From NCBI GenBank assembly GCA_900546265.1, contig URCA01000007.1, positions 72,890 through 136,889 on the forward strand: 64,000 nt of DNA, written 5' to 3'. The position numbers were made by a program, and so were the translations under genes. Positions 51,176 to 59,562 of this stretch are shown here, piece by piece (the first letter of the stretch is position 1; each line of letters opens with the position of its first letter). This DNA is from an uncultured Oscillospiraceae bacterium. GTDB taxonomy: Bacteria > Bacillota > Clostridia > Oscillospirales > Acutalibacteraceae. Under the pieces are notes generated by a model. The model was given only the letters and a program-made list of their open reading frames with translations. It did no database searches and was not told where the DNA came from.

Positions 51176-51775
51176 TTAATGATGGCGGTTGCCTTCCATC
51201 GCCTGCCACAGGCGGGGAAGAGCGTCGCCGATGGCCAGGGGCTGTCCATGCTCCGCCGCGAACGCGGCGGCGGCATCCCCTTCGCCGGCCGGCTGAGCGA
51301 ACTCCTGCAGCAGGGCGCTGGCTTCCTTGGTCAGCGGCATGGCGGGATACAGCACCAGCCCATACGCGCCGCCGAGCTGATACAGCGAGCTGCCTGCCGT
51401 CAAGGTTCTTTCCGGGGCGTCTCCCCGCTGCGCCTGCAGCCGGTTCCAGTTCTCCGCCAGCCGGAAAAGCCCGTCGATATCGGGCACCCGGTATATGTAA
51501 GGGCCCACGGCCTTTTTCATCCGCACCCGCCGCCGGGCGTAAGCCGGGGTGAGCAGTAGCAAGCAGCCATCTTCCAGTGGAATGGCCTCCACGGTCAAAT
51601 CGCCGTTATGATGAAACCCGGTTTCCTGCCGGGCAAGCAGCAGCAGCCGCTGAATCGCCCGCTGGGTTTCCGCGTTGCGGTAATCCAGCCGATCGAAGGT
51701 CAGCCCCATTTCCTCCAAATCCTCATTGGACAGCACAATTTTTAAGCATCCGCTCTCCAGCAGTTCCATTTTCAA
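51176..51775 (-). CDS. mecA: MecA-like adaptor protein
   Basis: A 199-residue adaptor that feeds substrates to ClpC/ClpP in Firmicutes. The N-terminal pattern ELLESGCLKIVLSNEDLEEMGLTFDRLDY is the MecA N-domain, and the C-terminal half (YIYRVPDIDGLFRLAENW, SSLYQLGGAYGLVLYP) is the ClpC-binding domain. TTG 51775 is preferred: AAGGGGGG lies seven bases upstream and gives MKMELL, the family's usual start; ATG 51769 is the alternative. The Glu-rich linker is short. Confidence 0.85.
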   Translation of the reverse strand: MKMELLESGCLKIVLSNEDLEEMGLTFDRLDYRNAETQRAIQRLLLLARQETGFHHNGDLTVEAIPLEDGCLLLLTPAYARRRVRMKKAVGPYIYRVPDIDGLFRLAENWNRLQAQRGDAPERTLTAGSSLYQLGGAYGLVLYPAMPLTKEASALLQEFAQPAGEGDAAAAFAAEHGQPLAIGDALPRLWQAMEGNRHH

Positions 51776-51850
51776 GGCAAGCCCCCCCTTATCGTTCGGG
51801 GGACTGCTGATCCCCCACCGTCCGCCGACGGATTTTCTCCGGATATCTTC

Positions 51851-51879
51851 ATGATAATACACGCATTTCCCCTTTACAA
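51851..51879 (-). promoter_or_regulatory. SigA promoter of mecA
   Basis: On the minus strand: TTGTAA (51874-51879), 17-bp spacer, TATCAT (51851-51856). The leader contains a GGGGGA/TCCCCC hairpin near 51795. Confidence 0.6.
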
Positions 51880-52029
51880 GGCACAAAAATTGTCAGTCCC
51901 GCTTGCCTCCGGTTGATCGGCGGCGCCGGACGGCGGCGTTTTGTTCCGCATGGTTTCATTAAGGCTTGTGCCTGGTCTTTTCCCAAGGAGGGACCGGCGG
52001 CAAAGCTCGGAAAGGACAGAATTTAGCCT

Positions 52030-53310
52030 ATGATTTTCTGGAATCGCGGCATCCGCATTCCTCACGATAAAGAGCCGGCCGCCTCCCGCGGCATTCTGCC
52101 GTTTTCCCCCGCCGGGCCGGTGCTCGTTCCCCTATGCTACGGCGACACGTCGGAGGCCCTGCCCGCGGCCGCAGCCGGCGCCCAGATCGGCCGTGGGGAG
52201 GTGCTGAGCGACCCCGGCGGCGATACTCCTTCCCTCGCCACGGTAACCGGAACCTTCGAGGATATCCGGACCATCAGTCACCCGGTGGTGGGCCAAGTTT
52301 CCTGCGCGGTGCTGCGTCCCCGGCCGGAAGAAAATCCTCCCCCACCCCAACCGGCGCTTCTGACTGCACAGGAGGCCAATGCCGCGGACGCCCTAGAGAC
52401 CGACGCCATTCTGGGCGCGGCCCGGCGGGCGGGTATCATCGACGAGCTCGATGGGATTCCTCTCCACTTGAAATTAGCCGACTGGAAGGACAAGGCCTTC
52501 GATGTGCTCGTCGCTGACGGAACCGAGGCGGAGCCCTACGCGTCCTCCGCCTGGGCCGTTCTCACCGAATCGGCCGAGGATGTGTGGCGCGGTTTGGCCC
52601 TGGCCGCCCGCGCGGCCGGCATTCCCCGGTATCACGTGGCCGTCCTTCTGCCAACCAAGCGGCGGCGGCCCCTGGCCCAGAGGCTGGGGGAGGAGGCGGT
52701 CTATCAGGTGCGCTCCAAATACCCGGCGGATCGCCTGACGGGCGGCGCGGGGCGTTCCGCCGTCTGCCGCATCGGGGTACAGGCGGCGCTGGCCCTCTGC
52801 CGTGCCGCCGCCCTGGGAGAGCCGCAGACGTCCTGCGTTCTCACCGTGGCCGGTGACGCCGTGGCCAACCCGCAGAACGTCCGCGTCCCCTTTGGAACGC
52901 CGGCGGGGGAGGTGCTGCGCGCCTGCGGGTTGTCAAGCGATCCGCAGTACCTCATTTTCGGCGACGCCATGACCGGCGTGACGGCCGACAGCGTGGACAC
53001 GCCCATTCTGCCCGGCACCACCTGTCTGCTGGCCCTGGTCAGCCGGACGGTTCTCGCCCCGCAGCCCTGCATGGGCTGCGGCCGGTGCGCTCGTGTCTGC
53101 CACGCCGACCTGCTGCCCTACGAAATCGTCCGGCGGCTGGAAAACATGCATTACGAACGGCTGGTGTCTCTTGAACCGGAAGCCTGCGACGGCTGCGGCG
53201 CCTGCTCTCATGTCTGCCCAGCCGGGCGGGACGTGACGGCCAAGGTGCTGGAGGCCCGGCAGACCCGCGGGACAATTTTCCTGAACTGGGGGGACGACGA
53301 TGACGCTTAA
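52030..53310 (+). CDS. rnfC: Divergent RnfC-like subunit
   Basis: A 426-residue peripheral subunit of an Rnf/Nqr-type complex. RnfC N-domain (about 1-100; HPVVGQVSCAVL), a reduced central domain, an SLBB-like part (TVAGDAVANPQNVRVPFGTPAGEVL), and two 4Fe-4S sites: Cys347-350-353-357 and Cys386-389-392-396. The usual flavin/NADH motif GGAGFPTHVKL is replaced by DELDGIPLHLKL, NGAECEPY by ADGTEAEPY, and GGPMMG by GDAMTG, so NADH oxidation at this subunit is doubtful. First gene of a tight run; it overlaps rnfD by 11 bases. GGAAAGGA lies rather far upstream of ATG. Confidence 0.88.
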   Translation: MIFWNRGIRIPHDKEPAASRGILPFSPAGPVLVPLCYGDTSEALPAAAAGAQIGRGEVLSDPGGDTPSLATVTGTFEDIRTISHPVVGQVSCAVLRPRPEENPPPPQPALLTAQEANAADALETDAILGAARRAGIIDELDGIPLHLKLADWKDKAFDVLVADGTEAEPYASSAWAVLTESAEDVWRGLALAARAAGIPRYHVAVLLPTKRRRPLAQRLGEEAVYQVRSKYPADRLTGGAGRSAVCRIGVQAALALCRAAALGEPQTSCVLTVAGDAVANPQNVRVPFGTPAGEVLRACGLSSDPQYLIFGDAMTGVTADSVDTPILPGTTCLLALVSRTVLAPQPCMGCGRCARVCHADLLPYEIVRRLENMHYERLVSLEPEACDGCGACSHVCPAGRDVTAKVLEARQTRGTIFLNWGDDDDA

Positions 53311-54301
53311 CAAAGGGTTCGCCCCTCACCTGCGGCGGACGGAACGGGCTTCGTACATGAGCCTGGACGTGCTCATCACCCTGATCCCCTTGTGTATTTT
53401 TTCTTCGGTATATTACGGGTTTCGACCGGTTTTGCTGGTGCTGACAGGTATGATAACGGCGATGGCCTGCGAACTGCTTTGCTGTGCGTTCCTGCGCCGC
53501 CGCCCCACCCTCCTGGACGGCACCGCCGCCGTGACCGGCGGGCTTATCGGGGCCATGATGTCCCCGCTGACCCCGTACTGGGTGCCGGCGCTGGGAGCCG
53601 CCTTCGCCATCGTGGTGGTCAAGATGCCCTTCGGCGGCACCGGCCGCAATGTCTTCAACCCCGCCGCAGCCGGCATGGCGGTGGTCACCCACTGCTTTTC
53701 CACCCGGCTGTTCCTCTATCCGGATCCCTCTCTAAACGCGCCTCTCGCCCTGAGCGGCGATTTGGGAAAGGCCCTGACCGAGATGTCCCCGGCGGCCCAG
53801 CTGGCCGGCGGCGGCTCCCCGACCTACAGCTGGGCGGAGCTGGCCATCGGCCGGTTCCCCGGCCCTATCGGCGCCACCTGCATCGCGGTGCTGGCCGCCT
53901 GCGCGCTGTATCTGTTCACTCGACGCACCGCCTCCCCTCTCATCACCCTGTCTTTTCTGGCTGTCTGCGCCTTGTCGGCCATCCTGTTTCCCCGGCTGAA
54001 GGACGCCGCCTGGCAGCAGAGCGTGATGATGGAGCTGTGCTCCGGCTATCTGCTGTTTGCGGGGATCTTCCTGCTCAACGATCCCGTCACCGCCCCCCGC
54101 CATTGGCTGGGCCGCCTGCTGTACGGCGCGTTTGCCGGGATACTGGTCATGGCCCTGCGGTATTTCGGGCGGTTTGAGGACGCGGCCTGTTTCGCCGTCC
54201 TGCTGGTCAATGCCTTTGCACCGATACTGGATCGCTGGTCCTGGCGGCTGGTACATACTCTGACGAAGGGCCTGCGGCCCGCGGAAGAAGGTGGCTGCTG
54301 A
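53300..54301 (+). CDS. rnfD: RnfD-like membrane subunit
   Basis: A 333-residue integral membrane protein with about 9-10 helices. The conserved motif GGTGRNVFNPAAAG is at 112-125. The segment PGPIGATC with Thr193 matches the site where FMN is covalently attached to RnfD/NqrB by ApbE; the residue is retained although the flanking Ser is not. It is the ion-translocating core in Rnf/Nqr. It overlaps rnfC by 11 bases and abuts rnfE. No rnfG follows. Confidence 0.9.
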   Translation: MTLNKGFAPHLRRTERASYMSLDVLITLIPLCIFSSVYYGFRPVLLVLTGMITAMACELLCCAFLRRRPTLLDGTAAVTGGLIGAMMSPLTPYWVPALGAAFAIVVVKMPFGGTGRNVFNPAAAGMAVVTHCFSTRLFLYPDPSLNAPLALSGDLGKALTEMSPAAQLAGGGSPTYSWAELAIGRFPGPIGATCIAVLAACALYLFTRRTASPLITLSFLAVCALSAILFPRLKDAAWQQSVMMELCSGYLLFAGIFLLNDPVTAPRHWLGRLLYGAFAGILVMALRYFGRFEDAACFAVLLVNAFAPILDRWSWRLVHTLTKGLRPAEEGGC

Positions 54302-54954
54302 TGAATAAAAAACGCTCCACCCATCAGTTCTGGAAGCTGACGGGGATTTTTATCGAAACCTTCATCGTCAACAACATCGTGCTGATCCAGGCGATCGGCA
54401 TCTGCCCCATCATCGCCGTGGGCACCAACCTCAAATACGGCGTGGCTCTCACCCTGTGCACCGCCGCCGTGCTGCTGCCCACCAGCCTGTTCATGTCCCT
54501 GTATGGCGATAAGCTGCCCGCCGCCGCCCGGCCCCCGGTGTATACCCTGGGGGCGTCGGCCCTGCTGGTTGGGGTGGCCTTTCTGGTAGACCGCTTCATT
54601 TCCACCGAGCTGTACGCCTCGCTGTACCTGTTTCTGCCCCTGATGGCGGTCAACACCATCTTCACTTACCGGGCGGGCGGCTTTTCGGTGAGCAACCGGC
54701 CCGCTGCCGCCCTGGTGGACGCTTTGGGCTCGGTCTGCGGCTTCGGCCTGGTCATCTGCGCCGTTTCCGCCCTGCGGGAGCTGGCCATTTCCGGCACCCT
54801 ATGGGACAAGCCCATGGGCTTCGATCTCCGGCTGCCGGAGGCCGCCCAGCCTTTCGCCGCCTTTATCCTGCTGGGCTTTATGGCCGCCTTCCTGCAGTGG
54901 ATTAAAGCGGGGGTCAGCCACTTCTTCCAGAGGAAGGAGGAGGAAAGCCGATGA
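54301..54954 (+). CDS. rnfE: RnfE-like membrane subunit
   Basis: A 217-residue protein with six helices of the RnfE/NqrD family. NNIVLIQAIGICPIIAVGTN keeps the first cluster Cys (Cys35). The second half-helix, which normally reads VNC, here reads LMAVNTIFTYRAGGF with Thr in place of Cys. In the Rnf/Nqr complexes the A and E subunits together hold one [2Fe-2S] cluster through four Cys. Start overlaps the rnfD stop (TGATG), end overlaps rnfA (ATGA). Confidence 0.9.
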   Translation: MNKKRSTHQFWKLTGIFIETFIVNNIVLIQAIGICPIIAVGTNLKYGVALTLCTAAVLLPTSLFMSLYGDKLPAAARPPVYTLGASALLVGVAFLVDRFISTELYASLYLFLPLMAVNTIFTYRAGGFSVSNRPAAALVDALGSVCGFGLVICAVSALRELAISGTLWDKPMGFDLRLPEAAQPFAAFILLGFMAAFLQWIKAGVSHFFQRKEEESR

Positions 54955-55547
54955 CGGGCCTTCATCAATTTCTCGTTTTTCTGCTGGCCACCGCGTTTAT
55001 CCAGAACCTGGTGCTGACCACCGGGTTCGGTTCCTCCATCATGCTGCGCATCGTCCGCCGGCCCGGGGACATCTGGCTGTTCGGCGGCTTTATGACCGCC
55101 TTTTCGGTGCTGACGGTACTCATCGCCTATCCGCTGGATAGCCTTATCGGCACCGGGCAGGCCGCCAAGCTGCTGCGACCCCTGATGATGGTGGCCATCG
55201 CCGCGGTGCTGTACGCCCTGGCCTCCTTCTGGCTGCACAGGGCCCTGCCCTCCGTCTACCGACGGGTGAGTCGTCTGCTGCCCCTGGCGGCCTTCAACAA
55301 TCTGGTTATCGGCATTGCCCTAATCATCAACCACCAGTTCGCCCTGGGGCTGGCGGGAGCCATCGGCCTGTCGCTGGGGGCCTGCCTCGGTTTTGTATTG
55401 CTGACCTGGCTGACCGCCGAGGGGATGGAACGCATGGACAACCCCGATATGCCCCAGTCTTTCCGCGGCATGCCCGCCACCCTGGTTTATCTGGGCATTC
55501 TGGCCCTGGCCCTGCTGGGCTTTACCTCATCGTTTTCCTTCGTATAA
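54951..55547 (+). CDS. rnfA: RnfA-like membrane subunit without cluster cysteines
   Basis: A 198-residue six-helix protein of the RnfA/NqrE family, recognised by its overall repeat layout (FIQNLVLTTGFGSS; PLAAFNNLVIGIALIIN; FRGMPATLVYLGILALALLGF). At the two positions where the family has Cys (LGxCP and TNCAVLG), this sequence has TGFGSS and FNNLVIG, so it cannot hold its share of a [2Fe-2S] cluster. Overlaps rnfE by four bases. No rnfB follows. Confidence 0.88.
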   Translation: MTGLHQFLVFLLATAFIQNLVLTTGFGSSIMLRIVRRPGDIWLFGGFMTAFSVLTVLIAYPLDSLIGTGQAAKLLRPLMMVAIAAVLYALASFWLHRALPSVYRRVSRLLPLAAFNNLVIGIALIINHQFALGLAGAIGLSLGACLGFVLLTWLTAEGMERMDNPDMPQSFRGMPATLVYLGILALALLGFTSSFSFV

Positions 55548-55576
55548 CATCAATTTGATAAAGAGGAGAGGTGCCC

Positions 55577-56818
55577 ATGTCCCGTAAGCTGCATCGCGGA
55601 CGCACCCGGGTCTTCCATAAAAGAAAATTCCCTGTCAAAGCCGTGGCTTGGCTCCTGGCGGCGGCGGTGATCATCCCCGGCAGCTTTTTCGGCGCGAAAT
55701 ATATGCTGGAGAACCGGCCCGCCTCTCAGCCGGATGTCAGCGTGCCTCCCGTGTCCCGGCCTGCCGACGCCTCCTCGCAGGACTCGTCGCAGCCGGCTGA
55801 CCCGTCGGAGCCGAACACGCCCGCCGCGGGCGGCGCGCTGAAAGCCTTTTATCTGCCGACCGCCCAGCTGGCCGATAGCGCCAAGCTCTCCGCCGCCCTT
55901 TCCGCCGCCAAAGCCGCCGGATTGAACGCCGTGGTCTTCGATCTCAAGGACAGCGAAGGGAACCTGCTCTACGCTTCGGCCACCGAACTGGCCCAACAGG
56001 CCCAGTCCGCCGGCAGCGGCGCCTTAACTCTGGACGCCCTGAAGGCGGCTTTCGATCAAATCGGCGCGCAGGGGATGGCCCCCGTTCCGCGGCTGTACGC
56101 CTTCCAGGATCACGTGGCGCCCCGGCAGCTGTCGGCCGCTAAGATCACCCTGCCCAACCAACCCACCTGGACGTGGTACGACGGCGATCCGAAAAACGGC
56201 GGCAGGCCGTGGCTGAACCCCTATTCACCGGTGGCCCATCGGTATATAACCGACATGATAAAAGAGTTGAAAGCCCTTGGCGCCTCCACCGTCCTGCTGG
56301 ATGGCGTCCAGTTCCCCAAACGGACCAGCGGAGCCAGCTTCGGCAACACGGAATACGCCTCGCAGTCCAAGGCGGAGGTGCTGGCCACCTTCATCGCCAG
56401 CGCCAACACAGCCATGGACGGGGGCCGGGTGATATTGTCCGCTCCCGGCCTGGCCGCGTTGGGCACCGACACCACGGTGTACGGGGGAAACCCCGTCACC
56501 TTTGGCGCGGGCGGCGTGGCCCCGGTTCTCATGCCCGCCACCCTGGGATCGTCCCTGACCGCCGGGGACGCGCAGGTGGAAGCCCCCGCGTCCCATCCTT
56601 ATGAGGCAGTGAAAGCCGCCCTGGCCCAGATCCAGCTACGCCTGCAGGTGATCGATCAAGCCAAGCGGCCGGCCCTCACCCCTTGGCTGCAGGGATACGA
56701 CTGTTCCGCGGACGCGATAAAGGAACAAATCCGCGCCGTGACCGAGGTACTGGGCAAAGACGCGTCCTATCTGCTGTACAATCCCGGCGGCGTCTACGAT
56801 TTCGCCGCCCTTTCCTGA
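55577..56818 (+). CDS. Putative glycoside hydrolase (DUF4015-like), anchored
   Basis: A 413-residue exported protein starting at ATG 55577, seven bases after GAGGAGAG (a GTG six bases earlier is too close to that site). Basic N-terminus, one helix (about 22-44), a Pro/Ser-rich linker (48-90), then a TIM-barrel-like domain (about 95-410). The patterns LNAVVFDLKDSEGNLLYAS, YAFQDHVAPRQ, WLNPYSPVAHRYITDMIKEL and STVLLDGVQFP match the putative glycosyl hydrolase family DUF4015. It begins 29 bp after rnfA, probably the same transcript. Substrate unknown. Confidence 0.8.
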   Translation: MSRKLHRGRTRVFHKRKFPVKAVAWLLAAAVIIPGSFFGAKYMLENRPASQPDVSVPPVSRPADASSQDSSQPADPSEPNTPAAGGALKAFYLPTAQLADSAKLSAALSAAKAAGLNAVVFDLKDSEGNLLYASATELAQQAQSAGSGALTLDALKAAFDQIGAQGMAPVPRLYAFQDHVAPRQLSAAKITLPNQPTWTWYDGDPKNGGRPWLNPYSPVAHRYITDMIKELKALGASTVLLDGVQFPKRTSGASFGNTEYASQSKAEVLATFIASANTAMDGGRVILSAPGLAALGTDTTVYGGNPVTFGAGGVAPVLMPATLGSSLTAGDAQVEAPASHPYEAVKAALAQIQLRLQVIDQAKRPALTPWLQGYDCSADAIKEQIRAVTEVLGKDASYLLYNPGGVYDFAALS

Positions 56819-56850
56819 CGCCTATGTAACCGGAGCAAGGAGCCTTTTCC

Positions 56851-57687
56851 ATGATCATCGACTTCCATACGCATGCTTTCCCGGACAAGCTGGCCCCCGG
56901 GGCTCTCGCCCACTTGACGGAGAACGCCCGGGCCTACGCCCACCTGTACGGGGAAGCCCATCCCCATACCGACGCCACCCTGGACGGCCTGACCGCTTCC
57001 GCGCGGCGCGCCGGCATCGATTTCAGCCTGGTTCTGCCCATCGCCACCTCGCCCAAGCCCTCCCGCACCATCAACGATTTCGCCGCCCAGGCGGACAAGC
57101 ATCCGGGGCTTCGCTCCTTCGGCAGCGTGCATCCCGGCAATCCCGACTGGGAGGAGGAGCTGGAACGGGCGGCGGCGCTCGGCCTGCGGGGCATCAAGCT
57201 GCATCCCGAATACCAGGGCTTTTTTGTAGACGACCCCGCTTGCGCGGCCGTGGTGCGCAAGGCGTCGGCGCTCGGCCTGTGGGTGGTTTTCCACGCGGGG
57301 GCTGACATTGGCATGCCGCCCCCTATCCATTGTACGCCGGAGAGGGTCATTCGGCTACGCCAGGACGCGCCCGACGCGAAAATCCTCCTGGCCCACCTGG
57401 GCGGGTACCGCGTATGGGAAGAGGTGCTCGCCGCCATGCCGGCCATGGGCGCGGCCATCGATACCAGCTTCTGCATCGCTGGCCATCCGGAACGGTGGGA
57501 GCTGTTTGCTGCCATCATCCGCGCCGCCGGCGTATCCCGCGTGTTTTTCGGCACCGATTCCCCCTGGGAGGATCAAGCCGCCTCCCTGGACGCCACCCGC
57601 CGGTTTCTGGCCGCTTCGGGTTTCAGCCGGGAGGAGACGGCCGCCATTCTGGGCGGCAACGCTGCGCGGGAGCTGGGAATCGCCTGA
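56851..57687 (+). CDS. Amidohydrolase-family (TIM-barrel) hydrolase
   Basis: A 278-residue metal-dependent hydrolase of the amidohydrolase 2 type. Metal ligands visible: FHTHAFP at the N-terminus, KLHPEYQGF, VVFHAGADIG, LLAHLGGY, and the catalytic Asp in FFGTDSPW. Members act as decarboxylases or hydrolases on small acids; the reaction here cannot be named. It starts 32 bp after the glycosidase-like gene with AAGGAG. Confidence 0.88.
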   Translation: MIIDFHTHAFPDKLAPGALAHLTENARAYAHLYGEAHPHTDATLDGLTASARRAGIDFSLVLPIATSPKPSRTINDFAAQADKHPGLRSFGSVHPGNPDWEEELERAAALGLRGIKLHPEYQGFFVDDPACAAVVRKASALGLWVVFHAGADIGMPPPIHCTPERVIRLRQDAPDAKILLAHLGGYRVWEEVLAAMPAMGAAIDTSFCIAGHPERWELFAAIIRAAGVSRVFFGTDSPWEDQAASLDATRRFLAASGFSREETAAILGGNAARELGIA

Positions 57688-57720
57688 TTTTTTACGATAG
57701 AAAGGTTCTGTGTTCTGCTC

Positions 57721-58479
57721 ATGCCAATCGCCGCATTTTTCGACTGGGACGGCACCCTGTCCGCCGACGGGCAAACCGTGGCCAGTGACACCGTCGACGC
57801 CATCCACGCCCTGCAGCAGGGGGGGAACGCCGCCATTCTTTGTACCGGCCGGGCCACCGGACTAATCCCCGACACGGCCAAGGCCATCGGCTTCGACGGT
57901 CTGGTGGCCGCCGCCGGGGCCTTTGTACGGCTGGGGGAGAAACAGCTGTTCCGCCGGTATCTGCCCCCGGAGCAAATTCCCGCCCTGATCGCCCATTTTT
58001 TGGCCGACGGGCAGACCTGTGTGCTCGAAGGGGAAACGCAGATGTACGTCCTCAATGACACGGCCGGCCGGTTCCCCGCAAGCTGGACGCCCCTCGCTTC
58101 CCCCGAGGAATTTGCCAGCCGATTTCCCGGCCATATTGTCAGTAAGCTGACCCTCCACGGCCCAATGAGCGCCGCCACCGACGCGCTGCTCTCCGCCAGC
58201 TACACCATTATCCGCCACCCCACCTACGCCGAAATCCTCCCCAAGGGCTGCGGCAAGGCCGCCGGCATGGGGATGATGCTCAAGGCGCTGGATCTCGGGC
58301 CGGCGGACAGTTGGGCCTTCGGGGATAGCTATAACGACGTGGATATGCTGGCCGCCGCCGGGGTGGGGGTGGCCATGGGCAACGCCCCGGACGGAGTGAA
58401 AGCCCACGCCGATCGAATAACCGCCTCCGCCGACCGCGGCGGCGTGGCCATCGCCCTGCGGGAGCTGCTGGGGGGCTGA
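57721..58479 (+). CDS. Cof-type HAD hydrolase
   Basis: A 252-residue HAD-superfamily phosphatase with a type IIB cap. Motif I DWDGTLS (nucleophile Asp), motif II CTGRA, motif III Lys near EILPKGCGKAAG, motif IV FGDSYNDVDML. It probably dephosphorylates sugar phosphates or flavin/cofactor phosphates. It lies 33 bp after the amidohydrolase in the same run. Confidence 0.92.
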   Translation: MPIAAFFDWDGTLSADGQTVASDTVDAIHALQQGGNAAILCTGRATGLIPDTAKAIGFDGLVAAAGAFVRLGEKQLFRRYLPPEQIPALIAHFLADGQTCVLEGETQMYVLNDTAGRFPASWTPLASPEEFASRFPGHIVSKLTLHGPMSAATDALLSASYTIIRHPTYAEILPKGCGKAAGMGMMLKALDLGPADSWAFGDSYNDVDMLAAAGVGVAMGNAPDGVKAHADRITASADRGGVAIALRELLGG

Positions 58480-58531
58480 CCGTCATGATTATCGGCGCCG
58501 CTTTGACGGCGCGGAAAGCCAGGATACCGCT

Positions 58532-59434
58532 ATGAAACTCACCATCAACACCAAACGAACCCTCAGCTGGGTTCTTTTCGGCCTCTGGGCGGCCTTTCTG
58601 GGCGTCTGCTCGCTGCTGCGGGCCGCCCCGGCCACCGAAGCCCTGGACTGGGCCGTCCGTCTGTTCCAAGCCCTGTACGGGGCCGTGGCGGGCAATTATA
58701 CCGTCGAAGCCGGAGAGCTTGTCCGCCAGTACCTTCCCTGGCTGCTCCAGGTGCTGGGCTACATGCTGCTGGCCCTGCTGGCGTGGAACGGTCTGCGGCT
58801 CCATCTGGGCCGGAACTCCTCTCTGGCGCTGGCCCTAGCGGTCACCTGCCTGGTCTCTGTCCTGAATGAACTCAGCCAGATGTTTGTCCCCGGCCGGATC
58901 CCCCGCCTCACCGACTGGTCTCTGGATATGGCGGGGGCGTTCGTGCTGCTGGCCGGCATCTGGGTGTTCCAGTTCCTGTGGTTCCGTTTTCCCCATCTGG
59001 TCAATCGGGAAACCGTCAGCTATGTGGTGTTCGGTGTTCTGACCACGGTGGTGAATATCGTCGCCTTTCAGGTCTGCTTCAATACCTTCCCCATGACGCC
59101 CGTGCTGCGCAACACGGTGAGCAATACCATTGCCTGGATTCTCGCCGTCGTTTTCGCCTATGTGGTCAACAAGCTGTTCGTGTTCCAGAGCAAAACCACC
59201 GGCTTCAAAGAGCTGCTGTGGGAGGCTGGCAAATTTGTGGGCGCCCGCTTGCTCTCCTATGTCGTGGATATGGCGGGCATGCTTTTGCTGGTCAACCTGC
59301 TGCATGTCAACAGCGGCCTGTCTAAAATCGGCATGAACGTCATCGTCATGATCATGAATTATTTCTTCAGCAAATGGTTCATTTTCAAGGAAGCGGATGC
59401 CGCCCCCGTCGATAGAGAAGAAAAAACGCCATAA
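58532..59434 (+). CDS. VanZ-GtrA fusion membrane protein
   Basis: A 300-residue membrane protein with eight or so helices. The first half (about 1-150) is VanZ-like (FGLWAAFLGVCSLL; VSVLNELSQMFVPGRIPRLTDWSLDMAGAFV). The second half (about 155-290) is a GtrA domain (VSYVVFGVLTTVVNIVAFQVC, WILAVVFAYVVNKLFVFQSK, MIMNYFFSKWFIFKE). GtrA proteins flip or hold polyprenyl-linked sugars; VanZ gives low-level teicoplanin resistance. The combination points to lipid-linked cell-wall sugar handling. Last gene of the long unit; a strong terminator overlaps its stop. Confidence 0.9.
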   Translation: MKLTINTKRTLSWVLFGLWAAFLGVCSLLRAAPATEALDWAVRLFQALYGAVAGNYTVEAGELVRQYLPWLLQVLGYMLLALLAWNGLRLHLGRNSSLALALAVTCLVSVLNELSQMFVPGRIPRLTDWSLDMAGAFVLLAGIWVFQFLWFRFPHLVNRETVSYVVFGVLTTVVNIVAFQVCFNTFPMTPVLRNTVSNTIAWILAVVFAYVVNKLFVFQSKTTGFKELLWEAGKFVGARLLSYVVDMAGMLLLVNLLHVNSGLSKIGMNVIVMIMNYFFSKWFIFKEADAAPVDREEKTP

Positions 59435-59480
59435 AACAAGGTCCGCATCGGTTTGCATCGATGCGGTCCTTGTTTTATGG
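59429..59480 (+). terminator. Strong terminator of the rnf-to-GtrA unit
   Basis: Perfect 22-bp stem (59429-59450 with 59459-59480; CCATAAAACAAGGTCCGCAT...), loop of eight bases, overlapping the VanZ-GtrA stop codon. The T-run is within the descending arm. Confidence 0.85.
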
Positions 59481-59562
59481 CGGAATTTCCCCGCGAAATT
59501 CTTTAGAAGCTTTATATTTGCCCGCCGCCCGCGTATACTAACGCCAGAAGGGCGGGAAACGC

